A stretch of DNA of 64,000 nt from Actinomadura mexicana. GTDB taxonomy: Bacteria; Actinomycetota; Actinomycetes; Streptosporangiales; Streptosporangiaceae. The stretch lies in contig NZ_FZNP01000001.1 in the NCBI RefSeq assembly GCF_900188105.1, positions 434,001 through 498,000 of the forward strand, read 5' to 3'. The notes under the pieces were generated by a model. That model saw only the letters and a list, made by a program, of their open reading frames with translations. It was not told where the DNA came from and searched no databases. The translations under genes were made by a program, and so were the position numbers. The first letter of the stretch is position 1, and every line of letters begins with the position of its first letter. Shown in pieces: positions 27,829 through 36,294 of the stretch.

Positions 27829-27913
27829 GGCGGGTAACCCTTCAACGTGGCGGCGGCGTCTGCGCGCCTGGCCGTCGGCGTGACGGCCACCCGACAGTAA
27901 CGTAATTGGACAC

Positions 27914-29107
27914 TTACTCCAATGAAGTGCGGGACGCATCGGCGGAACCGGATTTGTCCCGTCCCGACAAAACGCGCCCCTTCCAGGCGCCGCCCCGGCC
28001 GGCGCGGTGCCTGCGGGCGGAGTCGAGGGTCATCGCCGCGTACAGCAGGGCCACGAGCGGCAGGGCCGGGGCCCGCACGGGCGACAGGCCGTAGAAGCGC
28101 AGCATCGGCGCATAGGTGGCCGCCATGAGCGCCCAGGCGAGCGCGCCCGCCGCGAGGGCGGGCGCGCCGCCGCCGGACGGGCCCGCGACCAGGCCCGCGG
28201 CCGTCGCGGCGGGCGGGACCGCGTAGAGGAGCAGCAGGCCGGCGACGGTCCCGGCGAGCAGGGCGGGCGAGTGGCGCAGCTGGTGGTAGGCGCTGCGGGC
28301 GATCATCGCCCAGAGGTCGGCGAGGCGGGGGTAGGGGCGGCGGCTGACGACGTCGCGGCCGAGATCGAGGCGGCAGCGCCCGCCCGCGCGCTTGACGAGC
28401 CGTCCCAGCGCCACGTCGTCGATCAGCGCGTCGTGGATCCGGGCGAGGCCGCCCGCCCCGGCGAGGGCGGCGCGCCGGACGAGCATGCAGCCCCCCGCGG
28501 CGGCGGCCGTGCGCGCCCCGTCGCGGCCGACGCGGCGGAACGGGTAGAGCTGGGCGAAGAAGTACACGAAGGCGGGGACGATCACCCGCTCCCAGCCCGT
28601 GCGGGTGCTGAGCGTCGCCATCTGCGACAGCAGGTCCCGGCGTCCGGCCACGGCGGCGCGCACGAGCCCTTCGACGGTGCCGGGGGCGTAGGCGATGTCG
28701 GCGTCGGTGAAGAGGAGGAAGTCGGGCTCGCCCGCCTCCCGGACGCCCTCCGACATCGCCCACACCTTGCCCGCCCACCCCTGCGGGCGCTCCCTCGCGG
28801 GCACGATCGTCAGGGCCGGGTCGCCGCCGGCGAGGGAGGTGGCCGCCTCGGCGGTGCCGTCGCTGCTCCCGTCGTCGACCAGGATCACGCGGAAGGAGCC
28901 CGGATACCGCTGGGCGAGCAGCGTCGGCAGTGTCTCCGGGAGGACGGCGGCCTCGTCGCGGGCGGGGACGACGGCGACGACCTCCGGCCACTCGTCCGGT
29001 TCCGGTGCGTCGGGCAGGCCCGGTCCCGTCCTCCAGAAGCCGCCGTGCGCGAACGCCAGGTACAGCCATCCGGCCAGCGCCGCCAACGCCAGGACGCCTA
29101 CGACCAT
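27914..29107 (-). CDS. family 2 glycosyltransferase, hopanoid-associated HpnB type
   Basis: A protein of 397 residues. An N-terminal membrane anchor (VLALAALAGWLYLAFA) is followed by a GT-A domain: VVPARDEAAVLPETLPTLL, VILVDDGSSDGTAE with the nucleotide-binding Asp, QGWAGKVWAM, and the metal motif FTDADIAYAPG. C-terminal hydrophobic segments (about 270-370) anchor the enzyme. The whole pattern matches the hopene-associated glycosyltransferase HpnB, but no hopanoid gene is near, so the substrate is uncertain. A GTG directly before the chosen ATG has equal claim as start. It is divergent from hsdM, with 87 bases between. Confidence 0.85.
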   Translation of the reverse strand: MVVGVLALAALAGWLYLAFAHGGFWRTGPGLPDAPEPDEWPEVVAVVPARDEAAVLPETLPTLLAQRYPGSFRVILVDDGSSDGTAEAATSLAGGDPALTIVPARERPQGWAGKVWAMSEGVREAGEPDFLLFTDADIAYAPGTVEGLVRAAVAGRRDLLSQMATLSTRTGWERVIVPAFVYFFAQLYPFRRVGRDGARTAAAAGGCMLVRRAALAGAGGLARIHDALIDDVALGRLVKRAGGRCRLDLGRDVVSRRPYPRLADLWAMIARSAYHQLRHSPALLAGTVAGLLLLYAVPPAATAAGLVAGPSGGGAPALAAGALAWALMAATYAPMLRFYGLSPVRAPALPLVALLYAAMTLDSARRHRAGRGGAWKGRVLSGRDKSGSADASRTSLE

Positions 29108-29194
29108 CACGTTACGCAGCCTCGCACCGCACCCGCTTCCCGTCCACGAACGGCGTCCCGCCAGCGTGGCGGGCCGAGCACTAGAGTCACGCGG

Positions 29195-30580
29195 ATGGAC
29201 GAAGTCCTCTGGAAGGCCGCCGACAAGCTGCGCGGATCCGTCGACGCGGCGCAGTACAGGGACTTCGTCCTCGGGCTCGTGTTCCTCAAGTACGTGTCCG
29301 ACTCGTCCGGTGCCGGGGCCTTCCGGGTACCGGACGAGGCGCGGTGGGCGAACCTCTCCCCCGCCGCCGGGGAGACCGGTGAGCGTGTCGACGCGGCGAT
29401 GGGCGCCGTCATGCGCGCCAACCCCTCGCTGGACGGCGCCCTCCCGCAGATCTACACCCGGGTGGACCAGCGGCGTCTCGGCGAGCTGGTCGAGCTCATC
29501 GGCCAGGTGCGGTTCGGGGCGGAGGCCGGGGCGCGGCCCGCGCGGGACGTGCTCGGCGAGGTCTACGAGTACTTCCTGGAGAAGTTCGCGCGGGCCGAGG
29601 GCAGGCGCGGCGGCGAGTTCTACACCCCTGCGGGCGTGGTCCGGCTGCTGGTGGAGGTCCTGGAGCCGTTCCGGGGACGGGTGTACGACCCCTGCTGCGG
29701 GTCCGGCGGCATGTTCGTGCAGGCGGAGAGGTTCGTCCTGAGCCACCGGGGGCGGCCGGACGACATAGCGGTGTACGGGCAGGAGGCGAACGAGCGGACG
29801 TGGCGGCTGGCCAGGATGAACCTGGCCGTCCACGAGATCGCGGGCGACGTCCGCCGCTCCGACACCTTCTTCGAGGACGCCCATCCGGGGCTCGCCGCCG
29901 ACCATGTGCTCGCCAACCCGCCGTTCAACATGTCGGACTGGTACCGGCATCCCGGCGACGCGCGCTGGCGCTACGGCGTCCCGCCCGCGGGGAACGCCAA
30001 CTTCGCCTGGATCCAGCACATCGTGGCCAAGCTCGGGCCGCGCGGCCGCGCGGGCGTGGTGATGGCGAACGGGTCGATGTCGTCCCGGCAGTCGAGCGAG
30101 GGCGAGATCCGCGCGGCGCTGGTGGAGGCCGATCTCGTCTCGTGCGTCGTCGCGCTGCCGGACCGGCTCTTCCGCACCACCCCGATCCCCGCCTGCCTCT
30201 GGTTCTTCGACAAGCACAAGAGCGTCCCGCGCGAGGTGCTGTTCGTCGACGCCCGGGGCATGGGGACGATGGTCGACCGCACCGAGCGGATCCTCACCGC
30301 CGACGACATCGCCCGGATCGCCGGCGCGTACCGGGCGTGGCGCGACCACCGCCACACCGGCGTCCCGGGCTTCTGCCACGCGGCGGGACTGGACGAGATC
30401 AGGACGCACGACCACGTCCTCACGCCGGGACGCTACGTCGGCGCCGCCGAGGCGAACCGCGGCGACGAGCCCGCCGCCGACCGGGTGGACCGGCTCACCA
30501 AGGAGCTCCTCACGCACCTGGAGGAGTCGGCGCGCCTCGACCGGGCCGTCCGGGACGAGCTGGGCCGGTTCAGTGGCTGA
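29195..30580 (+). CDS. hsdM: type I restriction-modification methylase subunit
   Basis: A protein of 461 residues with an ATG at 29195. The N-terminal helical HsdM_N domain (LWKAADKLRGSVDAAQYRDF, then VLGLVFLKYVSD) is followed by the N6-adenine methylase: motif I DPCCGSGGMF (about 168-177) and motif IV ANPPF in LANPPFNMSDW. It modifies adenine in a complex with HsdS. The hsdS gene overlaps its last eight bases, so the two are coupled. No hsdR is in the window; the complex may be an orphan methyltransferase, or R may lie elsewhere. At 461 residues it is a little shorter than the usual 480-530. Confidence 0.93.
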   Translation: MDEVLWKAADKLRGSVDAAQYRDFVLGLVFLKYVSDSSGAGAFRVPDEARWANLSPAAGETGERVDAAMGAVMRANPSLDGALPQIYTRVDQRRLGELVELIGQVRFGAEAGARPARDVLGEVYEYFLEKFARAEGRRGGEFYTPAGVVRLLVEVLEPFRGRVYDPCCGSGGMFVQAERFVLSHRGRPDDIAVYGQEANERTWRLARMNLAVHEIAGDVRRSDTFFEDAHPGLAADHVLANPPFNMSDWYRHPGDARWRYGVPPAGNANFAWIQHIVAKLGPRGRAGVVMANGSMSSRQSSEGEIRAALVEADLVSCVVALPDRLFRTTPIPACLWFFDKHKSVPREVLFVDARGMGTMVDRTERILTADDIARIAGAYRAWRDHRHTGVPGFCHAAGLDEIRTHDHVLTPGRYVGAAEANRGDEPAADRVDRLTKELLTHLEESARLDRAVRDELGRFSG

Positions 30581-31604
30581 GCTGGGCGAACTCGTCACCT
30601 TCTCGAACGGACGATCGCGTCCCGTCGCGGGCGCCCGCTACCGGACGTTCGGCGCCAACGGGATCATCGGGACGTCCGGCGACTTCAACGCGGAACCGGG
30701 TTCCACGATCGTGGGGCGCGTCGGGAGCTACTGCGGGACCGTCCATTACAGCCGCGACCGGTGCTGGGTCACCGACAACGCCATCATCGCCGCGGCAAAG
30801 GACGGAGTGAACCCGCGCTACGTCCACTACCTGCTCAAGCGGCTCGGCCTGAACAGGTACCGCATCGGCTCGGGGCAGCCGCTCCTCACCCACGCGATCC
30901 TGAACGGCCTCACCGTCCGGCGCCCGAGCCGGGCGGAACAGGACGCGGCGGCGTCCGTCCTGGGGGCGCTCGACGACAAGATCGAGGTGAACGGGCGCAT
31001 CGCGGCCTGCGGGGACGCGCTCGTCCGCGCCCGCTACGACGAGTCGGCGGCCACGGCCGCGTCCGTCATACCGATCGGCGAGCTCGGGGACCTGGTGCGC
31101 CGCAACGTCCCGCCGCAGCGGATCGGGCGGGACGAGAACTACATCGCCCTGGAGCACATGCCGAAGCGGCACATGTGGCTCTCGACCTGGGCCGACGCGT
31201 CCGGCGTCACCAGCGCGAAGCGGCGCTTCGCGGCCGGGGACGTCCTGTTCGGCAAGCTCCGGCCCGCCTTCCACAAGGTCGGGCTCGCCTTCGTCGACGG
31301 CGTCGCCTCGACCGACATCCTCGTCGTCCGCCCGCAGGACGCCGCCCGCCGGGGGTGGCTCCTCGCCGCCCTGGCGAGCGACGAGGTCGTGGCGCACGCC
31401 TGCGCCGTCGGCGACGGCACGAGGATGCCGCGTGCAAGGTGGCAGGACATCGCCGCCTTCATGGTCCCCTGGCCCGGCGACGGCGCCGCCCGCTCGTTCG
31501 GCGGTTTCGCCACCGCGCTGGCGCGGCGCGTGGAGGCCGCCACGGCGGAGAGCGCGGCCCTGGCGAGGCTCCGCGACGCCCTCCTGCCGGAACTGATCCC
31601 CTGA
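30573..31604 (+). CDS. hsdS: type I restriction-modification specificity subunit
   Basis: A protein of 343 residues with a GTG start inside the end of hsdM. There are two target-recognition domains, about 1-125 and 165-320, each followed by a conserved helix: RAEQDAAASVLGALDDKIEV (127-146) and the end AESAALARLRDALLPELIP. It sets the DNA sequence modified by HsdM. The first domain is short, so one half-site may be minimal. It is the last gene of the operon; no restriction subunit follows. Confidence 0.92.
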   Translation: MAELGELVTFSNGRSRPVAGARYRTFGANGIIGTSGDFNAEPGSTIVGRVGSYCGTVHYSRDRCWVTDNAIIAAAKDGVNPRYVHYLLKRLGLNRYRIGSGQPLLTHAILNGLTVRRPSRAEQDAAASVLGALDDKIEVNGRIAACGDALVRARYDESAATAASVIPIGELGDLVRRNVPPQRIGRDENYIALEHMPKRHMWLSTWADASGVTSAKRRFAAGDVLFGKLRPAFHKVGLAFVDGVASTDILVVRPQDAARRGWLLAALASDEVVAHACAVGDGTRMPRARWQDIAAFMVPWPGDGAARSFGGFATALARRVEAATAESAALARLRDALLPELIP

Positions 31605-31616
31605 ACGCGCGGCCGC

Positions 31617-31868
31617 GTGATCGAACGGGCGGCATCATCGCCCGAGGGGCCGTTCGACCTCGTCCGCGCCCGGCTGCTGCCGGTCCACCTCGCCGACCGC
31701 GCCGACGCCTTCTTCCCTTCGTGTCCCCGGTCTGCGGCGCGGCTGAGGCCCGTCCGGTTGCGCATCGCGGGCAGGTCCGGTAAGGCGCCGCCGTGTGGCG
31801 GATCTTGGACGGCGCGTGACGTCCCGCAGGGTGCGGCAAGGCCCTTGCATGCGCGCAAGCGTTGGTGA
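31617..31868 (+). pseudogene. possible methyltransferase fragment in 383-base gap
   Basis: After hsdS, an open frame begins VIERAASSPEGPFDLVRARL and continues LPVHLADRADAF. That segment resembles the middle of class I SAM-methyltransferases (FDLVHARLLLEHLPDRD type), but motif I and the rest are missing and the frame then becomes Arg/Pro-rich. It may be a remnant. The rest of the gap 31605-31987 holds a CTTGC-ATGCGC-GCAAG inverted repeat near 31845 and the promoter of the next gene. Confidence 0.25.
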
Positions 31869-31987
31869 CTGGCCCGAGGTCGCTGCGTAAGAGTGTGTGT
31901 TGTTTCACTTCCACGTCCGACATCGACTTGGCCGAGAAGCATATGTTCGCTTACAGCCCGACACGGAGACGTGAAGCCGACACCGCC

Positions 31988-32515
31988 ATGAACGCATCAG
32001 ACACATGGTCCGGGGCGCCCGTGCTGGTGCCCGCACCCGCTCCCTCGCTGGAAGTCGGGATCCCGTCCGCCTGGAACCACAACGGCAAGTCGTCCGGGCG
32101 CCTCATCGGCGAGATCGACCTCGCCGCCACGCCGCCCGCCGTACGGCTCGGCCGCTCCTACGTCCGCGAACTCGTCGGGCAGCACTTCGGCGCCGACCGG
32201 TCCGAACTCGGCGACCTGGAACTGCTGACCAGCGAGGCCATGACCAACTCGGTGCTGCACGCGCGGCCGCGCCGGGACGGGACGATCACGCTGACCGTGC
32301 TGCACGTCGACCGGTACGTGCGGGTCGAGATCACCGACGGCGGCGCCGCCCAGGGGCCGCAGCCGCGGGCGGTGGACGAGGCGCTGCCGACCGGCGGGCG
32401 CGGGCTCGCCCTGATGAAGGCCCTCGCCACCGACTACGGCACCTGCCGCGGCAAGAGCGGGGCCTCCACCTTCTGGTTCGGCGTCGGCGTCCGGGACGGA
32501 TGGCGGCTGCCGTGA
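31988..32515 (+). CDS. GHKL ATP-binding protein, regulatory type
   Basis: A protein of 175 residues; the ATG at 31988 was chosen over upstream in-frame codons because the domain begins soon after it. It is a HATPase_c_2 domain: TSEAMTNSVLHARP as N-box, EITDGG as G1 and GGRGLALMKALATDYG as G2. This resembles RsbW/SpoIIAB-type anti-sigma kinases, for which actinomycetes have many orphans. The stop overlaps a GTG of the downstream methyltransferase gene (GTGA), so they are cotranscribed. Unlike the paralogue at 6573, its D-G-G G1 box is intact. Confidence 0.85.
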   Translation: MNASDTWSGAPVLVPAPAPSLEVGIPSAWNHNGKSSGRLIGEIDLAATPPAVRLGRSYVRELVGQHFGADRSELGDLELLTSEAMTNSVLHARPRRDGTITLTVLHVDRYVRVEITDGGAAQGPQPRAVDEALPTGGRGLALMKALATDYGTCRGKSGASTFWFGVGVRDGWRLP

Positions 32516-33336
32516 CCTCCGGGGCGGCGCTGAGCCCGACCCGCCGGGCCGATCCGTCCCCTCCCGGGGGCGGGACCGCGCTCAGCACGACGTCGGCCAG
32601 CGTCGCCCGCATGTGCAACTACCTCCTCGGCGGCAAGGACAACTACGCCGCGGACCGCGAGGCCGCCGAGCGCGCGCTGCGCGACTGCCCGGTGGTGCTG
32701 CGGCTCGTCCAGGCGAACAGGGGCTTCCTGGACCACGCCGCCGCGCTGCTCGCCGGGGAGGCCGGACTGCGGCAGTTCGTCGACGTCGGCTGCGGGCTGC
32801 CCGCCGCCGAGAACCTCGGCGACCTCGTCCGGCGGGCCGCCCCTGACTGCCGCGTCGCCTACGTCGACAACGACGCGATGGTGCTCACGCACGCCCGGGC
32901 GCTGCTCGCCGTGGACGCCGGCACCGGCGCCTTCGCCGGGGACGTCCGCGACCCCGCCGCGCTGCTCGCCGACCCCGGCCTGCGCCGCCTGATCGACTTC
33001 TCCGAGCCCGTCGCGGTGTTCCTGCTCGGCGTCCTGGACTTCGTCGCCGACGAGGACGACCCGGCCGGGATCGTCGCCGCGCTCGCGGCGGGCCTCGCCC
33101 CCGGCAGCCACGTGGTGATCACCCACGCCGAGCGGTCGCCGGAACTGGACCCGGTCTCCGGGCCGTGCGAGGGCGTCGACATCCCGTTCCGGCCGCGGAG
33201 CGCGGACGAGATCGCCCGCATCTGCGCGAGCCTGCGGATGCTCGCCCCCTACCCGGCCCTGCTGCCGGGGCCCGCCCCCCAGGCCGACCCGCGCCCGCTG
33301 CCGCTCATCGGCTGCGTCGGGCGCGTAACGGGGTGA
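32512..33336 (+). CDS. SAM-dependent methyltransferase, DUF574 type
   Basis: A protein of 274 residues from GTG 32512 (GTGA overlap); an ATG at 32500 is the alternative. SAM motif I reads VDVGCGLPAAENL. The family hallmark SVARMCNYLLGGKDNYAADR precedes it, and VAYVDNDAMVLTHARALL carries the acidic ribose ligand. DUF574 (SAM_MT_4) proteins are abundant in actinomycetes, commonly beside regulatory ATPases as here; methyl acceptors are unknown. A perfect 9-bp hairpin lies shortly downstream. Confidence 0.9.
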   Translation: MTSGAALSPTRRADPSPPGGGTALSTTSASVARMCNYLLGGKDNYAADREAAERALRDCPVVLRLVQANRGFLDHAAALLAGEAGLRQFVDVGCGLPAAENLGDLVRRAAPDCRVAYVDNDAMVLTHARALLAVDAGTGAFAGDVRDPAALLADPGLRRLIDFSEPVAVFLLGVLDFVADEDDPAGIVAALAAGLAPGSHVVITHAERSPELDPVSGPCEGVDIPFRPRSADEIARICASLRMLAPYPALLPGPAPQADPRPLPLIGCVGRVTG

Positions 33337-33397
33337 CGGCGGCATGTCCCCCGCGCTGCTCGCCGAGACTTCTGTCGATCGCCCGTCCCGCGCACGC

Positions 33398-33422
33398 GGC
33401 GCTTCGCTACGATCGAAGCGCC
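33398..33422. promoter_or_regulatory. perfect 9-bp inverted repeat before HTH gene
   Basis: GGCGCTTCG at 33398-33406 pairs with CGAAGCGCC at 33414-33422 around a seven-base centre. It ends 27 bases before the ATG of the HTH gene, so it may be an autoregulatory operator. It could also be the terminator of the DUF574 gene, but no T-tract follows. Confidence 0.4.
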
Positions 33423-33448
33423 AGCAACTGCCACATCTAGGGCGAGTG

Positions 33449-34495
33449 ATGACAGCGGACGGCGAGCCGAAGTCTCTCTCCGACATCACCAGGGACATGG
33501 GACTCAACATGTCCGACGTGGCGGCCTTCTCCGGACTCGACGAGAGCACGATCTTCCGCTTGTGGGACAACGCGGAATGGCTCGACCGGGTCAGCGGGCG
33601 GTCGCTGCAGAGCCTCATGTCGTCCGTGCCGGGAATCGCCGAGTACTCGATGGCGCACGCCGTCCGGAAAAGGCGCGACGGGCTCGTCGCCGACCTGCAC
33701 GGCGAAGGGCTCACCGTCGACCTGGAGGCATTGCAGAACTCGACCGTCGCGCAGCAGCACCTGCTGAACGCGCTGGAGGCCGGGCTGCACATCATGCGCG
33801 GCCAGGCGACGCAGAAGACGTCCTCGTTCATCGCCCGTTTCTGGGGGCGCGAGCAGGACACCGCGCTGGAGGCGCTCTACTCCACCGAGGCCGGCAAGGG
33901 CATCCTGACGGACCCCCGCAAGCTCTTCGACTCGTCCATCGACCTGGCCCCGCGGCTGAACCGCAAGACCTACTCGTTCCATTCGATCCTCGCGCTCAAC
34001 ATCCTCACGCACCAGGTCAGCAAGGTGACCGGGGCGCTGGAGGCCGACCTCGGCTTCGAGGTGCCCGGGCGGCAGACCGCCTTCATGATGCGCGGCGTGG
34101 TGATGGGCTCCCTGATCAGCTCGAACGACTTCGACCTGGCCGAGCGCTACCGCCAGGAACTCGACGCGACGCCCGTCTACGCGGCGCTCGAGGAATGGTC
34201 GTTCCCCACCTATACGCGAGACGGCCGGATCAGCAGCGACTTCACCCTTCCGAGCTCCCTGTCGCTGCGCAACACGGCCACCGAGGTGCTCCGCGAGATC
34301 GCGGTCTACAACGACGCCTACCTCTACTACCTGGTGTCGACGTACATCCCGCTGGCGCTCAAACGCGATCCGGCGTTCGGCGGAAGGCTCCCCGAGTTGG
34401 TCCAGGCGCTGGAACTGCGCGGGGTCGACTGCCGGGACAGAAGGATCAGACAGACCTGCAACATGCTGGTGCGGCGGCTCAAGGGCCTTGCCTGA
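33449..34495 (+). CDS. HTH-containing protein of unknown family
   Basis: A protein of 348 residues with an ATG at 33449 behind AGGGCGAG. Residues 8-60 look like a helix-turn-helix of the XRE/Cro type (DITRDMGLNMSDVAAFSGLD, then ESTIFRLW). The remaining 290 residues are mostly helical without a known ligand-binding signature; segments such as YSFHSILALNILTHQV and NDAYLYYLVSTYIPLAL are well formed and have normal codon use. It heads a rightward group with the methyltransferases at 34522 and 35294 and may control them. Family unknown. Confidence 0.7.
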   Translation: MTADGEPKSLSDITRDMGLNMSDVAAFSGLDESTIFRLWDNAEWLDRVSGRSLQSLMSSVPGIAEYSMAHAVRKRRDGLVADLHGEGLTVDLEALQNSTVAQQHLLNALEAGLHIMRGQATQKTSSFIARFWGREQDTALEALYSTEAGKGILTDPRKLFDSSIDLAPRLNRKTYSFHSILALNILTHQVSKVTGALEADLGFEVPGRQTAFMMRGVVMGSLISSNDFDLAERYRQELDATPVYAALEEWSFPTYTRDGRISSDFTLPSSLSLRNTATEVLREIAVYNDAYLYYLVSTYIPLALKRDPAFGGRLPELVQALELRGVDCRDRRIRQTCNMLVRRLKGLA

Positions 34496-34521
34496 ACCAG
34501 GCTTTGGAGAATGGGGAGCCG

Positions 34522-35283
34522 GTGGAGGACACGGCGCAAGCCATCGCGAAACTGACGCGCGCGCGATGGGAGGCGAACGCGCAGTACTGGGTCAAGGTCA
34601 TCAGGGAGCGCCGCGACCGGTACCGGACCGAACTGACCGACGCCGCCGTCCTGGACGCCGTCGGCGACTGCACCGGGCAGCGCGTCCTGGACGCCGGATG
34701 CGGCGAGGGCTACCTGTCGCGCCGGCTCGCCGCCATGGGCGCCGAGGTCACGGGCGTGGACGCGGCTCAGGGGCTGATCGACGCGGCCTCGTCGCACCCG
34801 GCGCAGGAGGGCAAGGCCACGTTCACCCGTGCCAGCGTCGAGGACCTGCCGCTGGAGGACGACCGGTTCGACCTCGTCCTGTGCAACCACCTGTTCAGCC
34901 ACCTGCAGGACCCGACTCGCGCCATCGGCGAGTTCTCGCGCGTCCTGCGCAGCGGCGGCCGGCTGGTCCTGCTGACGCTGCACCCCTGCTTCTACGTGGA
35001 GAACGCCGAGCAGGGCGCGGCGAGCAGCGTCCCGGCGGCGCGGTACTTCACCCCGCGCGGGATCGACCAGCGGTTCATGGTGGACGGCCTGGAATCCCCA
35101 TCGATGATCACAAGCTGGCTCCGGCCGCTGGAGTACTACGCTGGAACGCTCCGAGACGCCGGATTCGTCATCGCGGACCTGCGCGAACCGCACCCGACGG
35201 AAGAGCAGCTGCGGGACGACCCGTGGTGGCGCAAGGGCTTCCCCACGGCCATGTTCATGCTCTTGATCGCGGAGCGCCGTTAG
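34522..35283 (+). CDS. class I SAM-dependent methyltransferase
   Basis: A protein of 253 residues from GTG 34522; a TTG at 34504 would add six residues, and neither has an ideal ribosome site. Motif I VLDAGCGEGYLSRRL, ribose acid VTGVDAAQGL, and motif post-II DLVLCNHLFSHLQDP place it in the Methyltransf_11/25 group. It resembles small-molecule or natural-product methyltransferases. It begins 27 bases after the HTH gene and precedes a second, smaller methyltransferase. No acceptor can be named. Confidence 0.85.
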   Translation: MEDTAQAIAKLTRARWEANAQYWVKVIRERRDRYRTELTDAAVLDAVGDCTGQRVLDAGCGEGYLSRRLAAMGAEVTGVDAAQGLIDAASSHPAQEGKATFTRASVEDLPLEDDRFDLVLCNHLFSHLQDPTRAIGEFSRVLRSGGRLVLLTLHPCFYVENAEQGAASSVPAARYFTPRGIDQRFMVDGLESPSMITSWLRPLEYYAGTLRDAGFVIADLREPHPTEEQLRDDPWWRKGFPTAMFMLLIAERR

Positions 35284-35293
35284 AGTCGTCCCC

Positions 35294-35875
35294 ATGGAGG
35301 ACGTGCCGGCGGAATTAGCGGGGCATCCGGACAGGCTCCGGTGGAACGGGAAGTACGCGGAGTCGTCCGGGCCGTCGCGGGCCCACCCGCTCGCGGAGCG
35401 GGCGCTGTCGCTCGGGATGCCGGACGGCGGGGTGCTCGACCTGGCCTCCGGCCCGTCCGGCAGCGCCCTGCTGGCCGCCTGGACGGGACGCCGCGTGACG
35501 GCCGTGGACATCTCCGAGATCGCCCTCGCACGGCGAGGCGCGGAGGCCCGGCGACGCGGGCTCGGCCCGCTGGTCACGCTCGTCCAGGCCGACCTCGGCG
35601 CCTGGCGGCCCGGCCCGGACAGGTACGCGCTCGTCCTGTGCACCGGGTTCTGGGACCGCGCCGTCTTCGAGCGCGCGGCCGGGGCCGTCCTGCCGGGCGG
35701 CCTGCTGGCCTGGGAGGCGTTCACCGAGGCCGCCCGCCGCGACCGGCCGCGCCTGCCCGCGCAATGGTGCCTCAAGCCCGGTGAGCCCGCCTCGCTGCTC
35801 CCGGACGGCTTCACCGTCCTCGACCAGCACGACGACGCCGGCAAACGCCGCCTCCTCGCCCGCCGCGGCGCCTGA
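35294..35875 (+). CDS. small class I SAM-dependent methyltransferase
   Basis: A protein of 193 residues with an ATG ten bases after the previous stop. It is a compact TehB/thiopurine-like fold: motif I VLDLASGPSGSAL, VTAVDISEIAL, and ALVLCTGFWDRAVF. It lacks the insert and C-terminal region of the preceding enzyme, so the pair did not arise by a recent tandem duplication. It may act on a small hydrophobic compound as in the TehB group. It is followed by a hairpin at 35907-35951. Confidence 0.82.
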   Translation: MEDVPAELAGHPDRLRWNGKYAESSGPSRAHPLAERALSLGMPDGGVLDLASGPSGSALLAAWTGRRVTAVDISEIALARRGAEARRRGLGPLVTLVQADLGAWRPGPDRYALVLCTGFWDRAVFERAAGAVLPGGLLAWEAFTEAARRDRPRLPAQWCLKPGEPASLLPDGFTVLDQHDDAGKRRLLARRGA

Positions 35876-35906
35876 CGCCCCGGGCAGGTCCCTGACAGGG
35901 AAAGAT

Positions 35907-35951
35907 GTTCCGGCGAGCGGGCGCGTAACGCAGCCACTCGCCCGCCGGAAC
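35907..35951. terminator. hairpin between convergent genes
   Basis: GTTCCGGCGAGCGGGCG and CGCCCGCCGGAAC form a long stem with one four-base bulge around a 15-base loop. It lies between the rightward methyltransferase and the leftward 67-residue gene, so it may end both. Confidence 0.5.
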
Positions 35952-35989
35952 ACTGGTTCACCTGCCGCGGGGCGGCAGGGTGTCAGACG

Positions 35990-36193
35990 TCAGTCCTCGC
36001 GGATGACGTTGGCGGCGTCCTCCAGGGCCTTGACCACCTTCGGGTCCAGGCCGGTCGAGGTGCCCGAGGTGCTCGTCCCGGACGTCCCGGACGACCCGCT
36101 GGACGAGCCGTGCGGGATGACGCTGTACGAGCGCCCGGTCGGAGCGTTGCCCTCGTTGACGTGCGGGCGGTCGACCTTGTCCTTCTTGCCCAT
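35990..36193 (-). CDS. Ser/Thr/Gly-rich small protein, unknown
   Basis: A protein of 67 residues with an ATG at 36193 behind GGGAAGGGAAG. It has a basic start (MGKKDKVDRPHVNEGN), a middle with GRSYSVIPHG, a 19-residue Ser/Gly/Thr run, and a folded-looking end, LDPKVVKALEDAANVIRED. There is no signal peptide and no known domain. It could be a small regulator or a precursor peptide with a Ser/Thr-rich core; two methyltransferase genes are adjacent but convergent. No lanthionine or cyclodehydratase gene is visible. Confidence 0.6.
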   Translation of the reverse strand: MGKKDKVDRPHVNEGNAPTGRSYSVIPHGSSSGSSGTSGTSTSGTSTGLDPKVVKALEDAANVIRED

Positions 36194-36294
36194 GGTCGCT
36201 TCCCTTCCCTATCTCGATTGCGTCCGGTTGGAAATGATCAACCGGACCTTGCCCTGGACCGTGCGGTGTTCGGCATGATCGGCAAGACGCGAGG

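Noticed and set aside
29125..30598. Long leftward extension of the glycosyltransferase frame through the hsdM region
   Set aside because: The glycosyltransferase domain begins at 29107; everything upstream in that frame is antisense to hsdM and lacks motifs.
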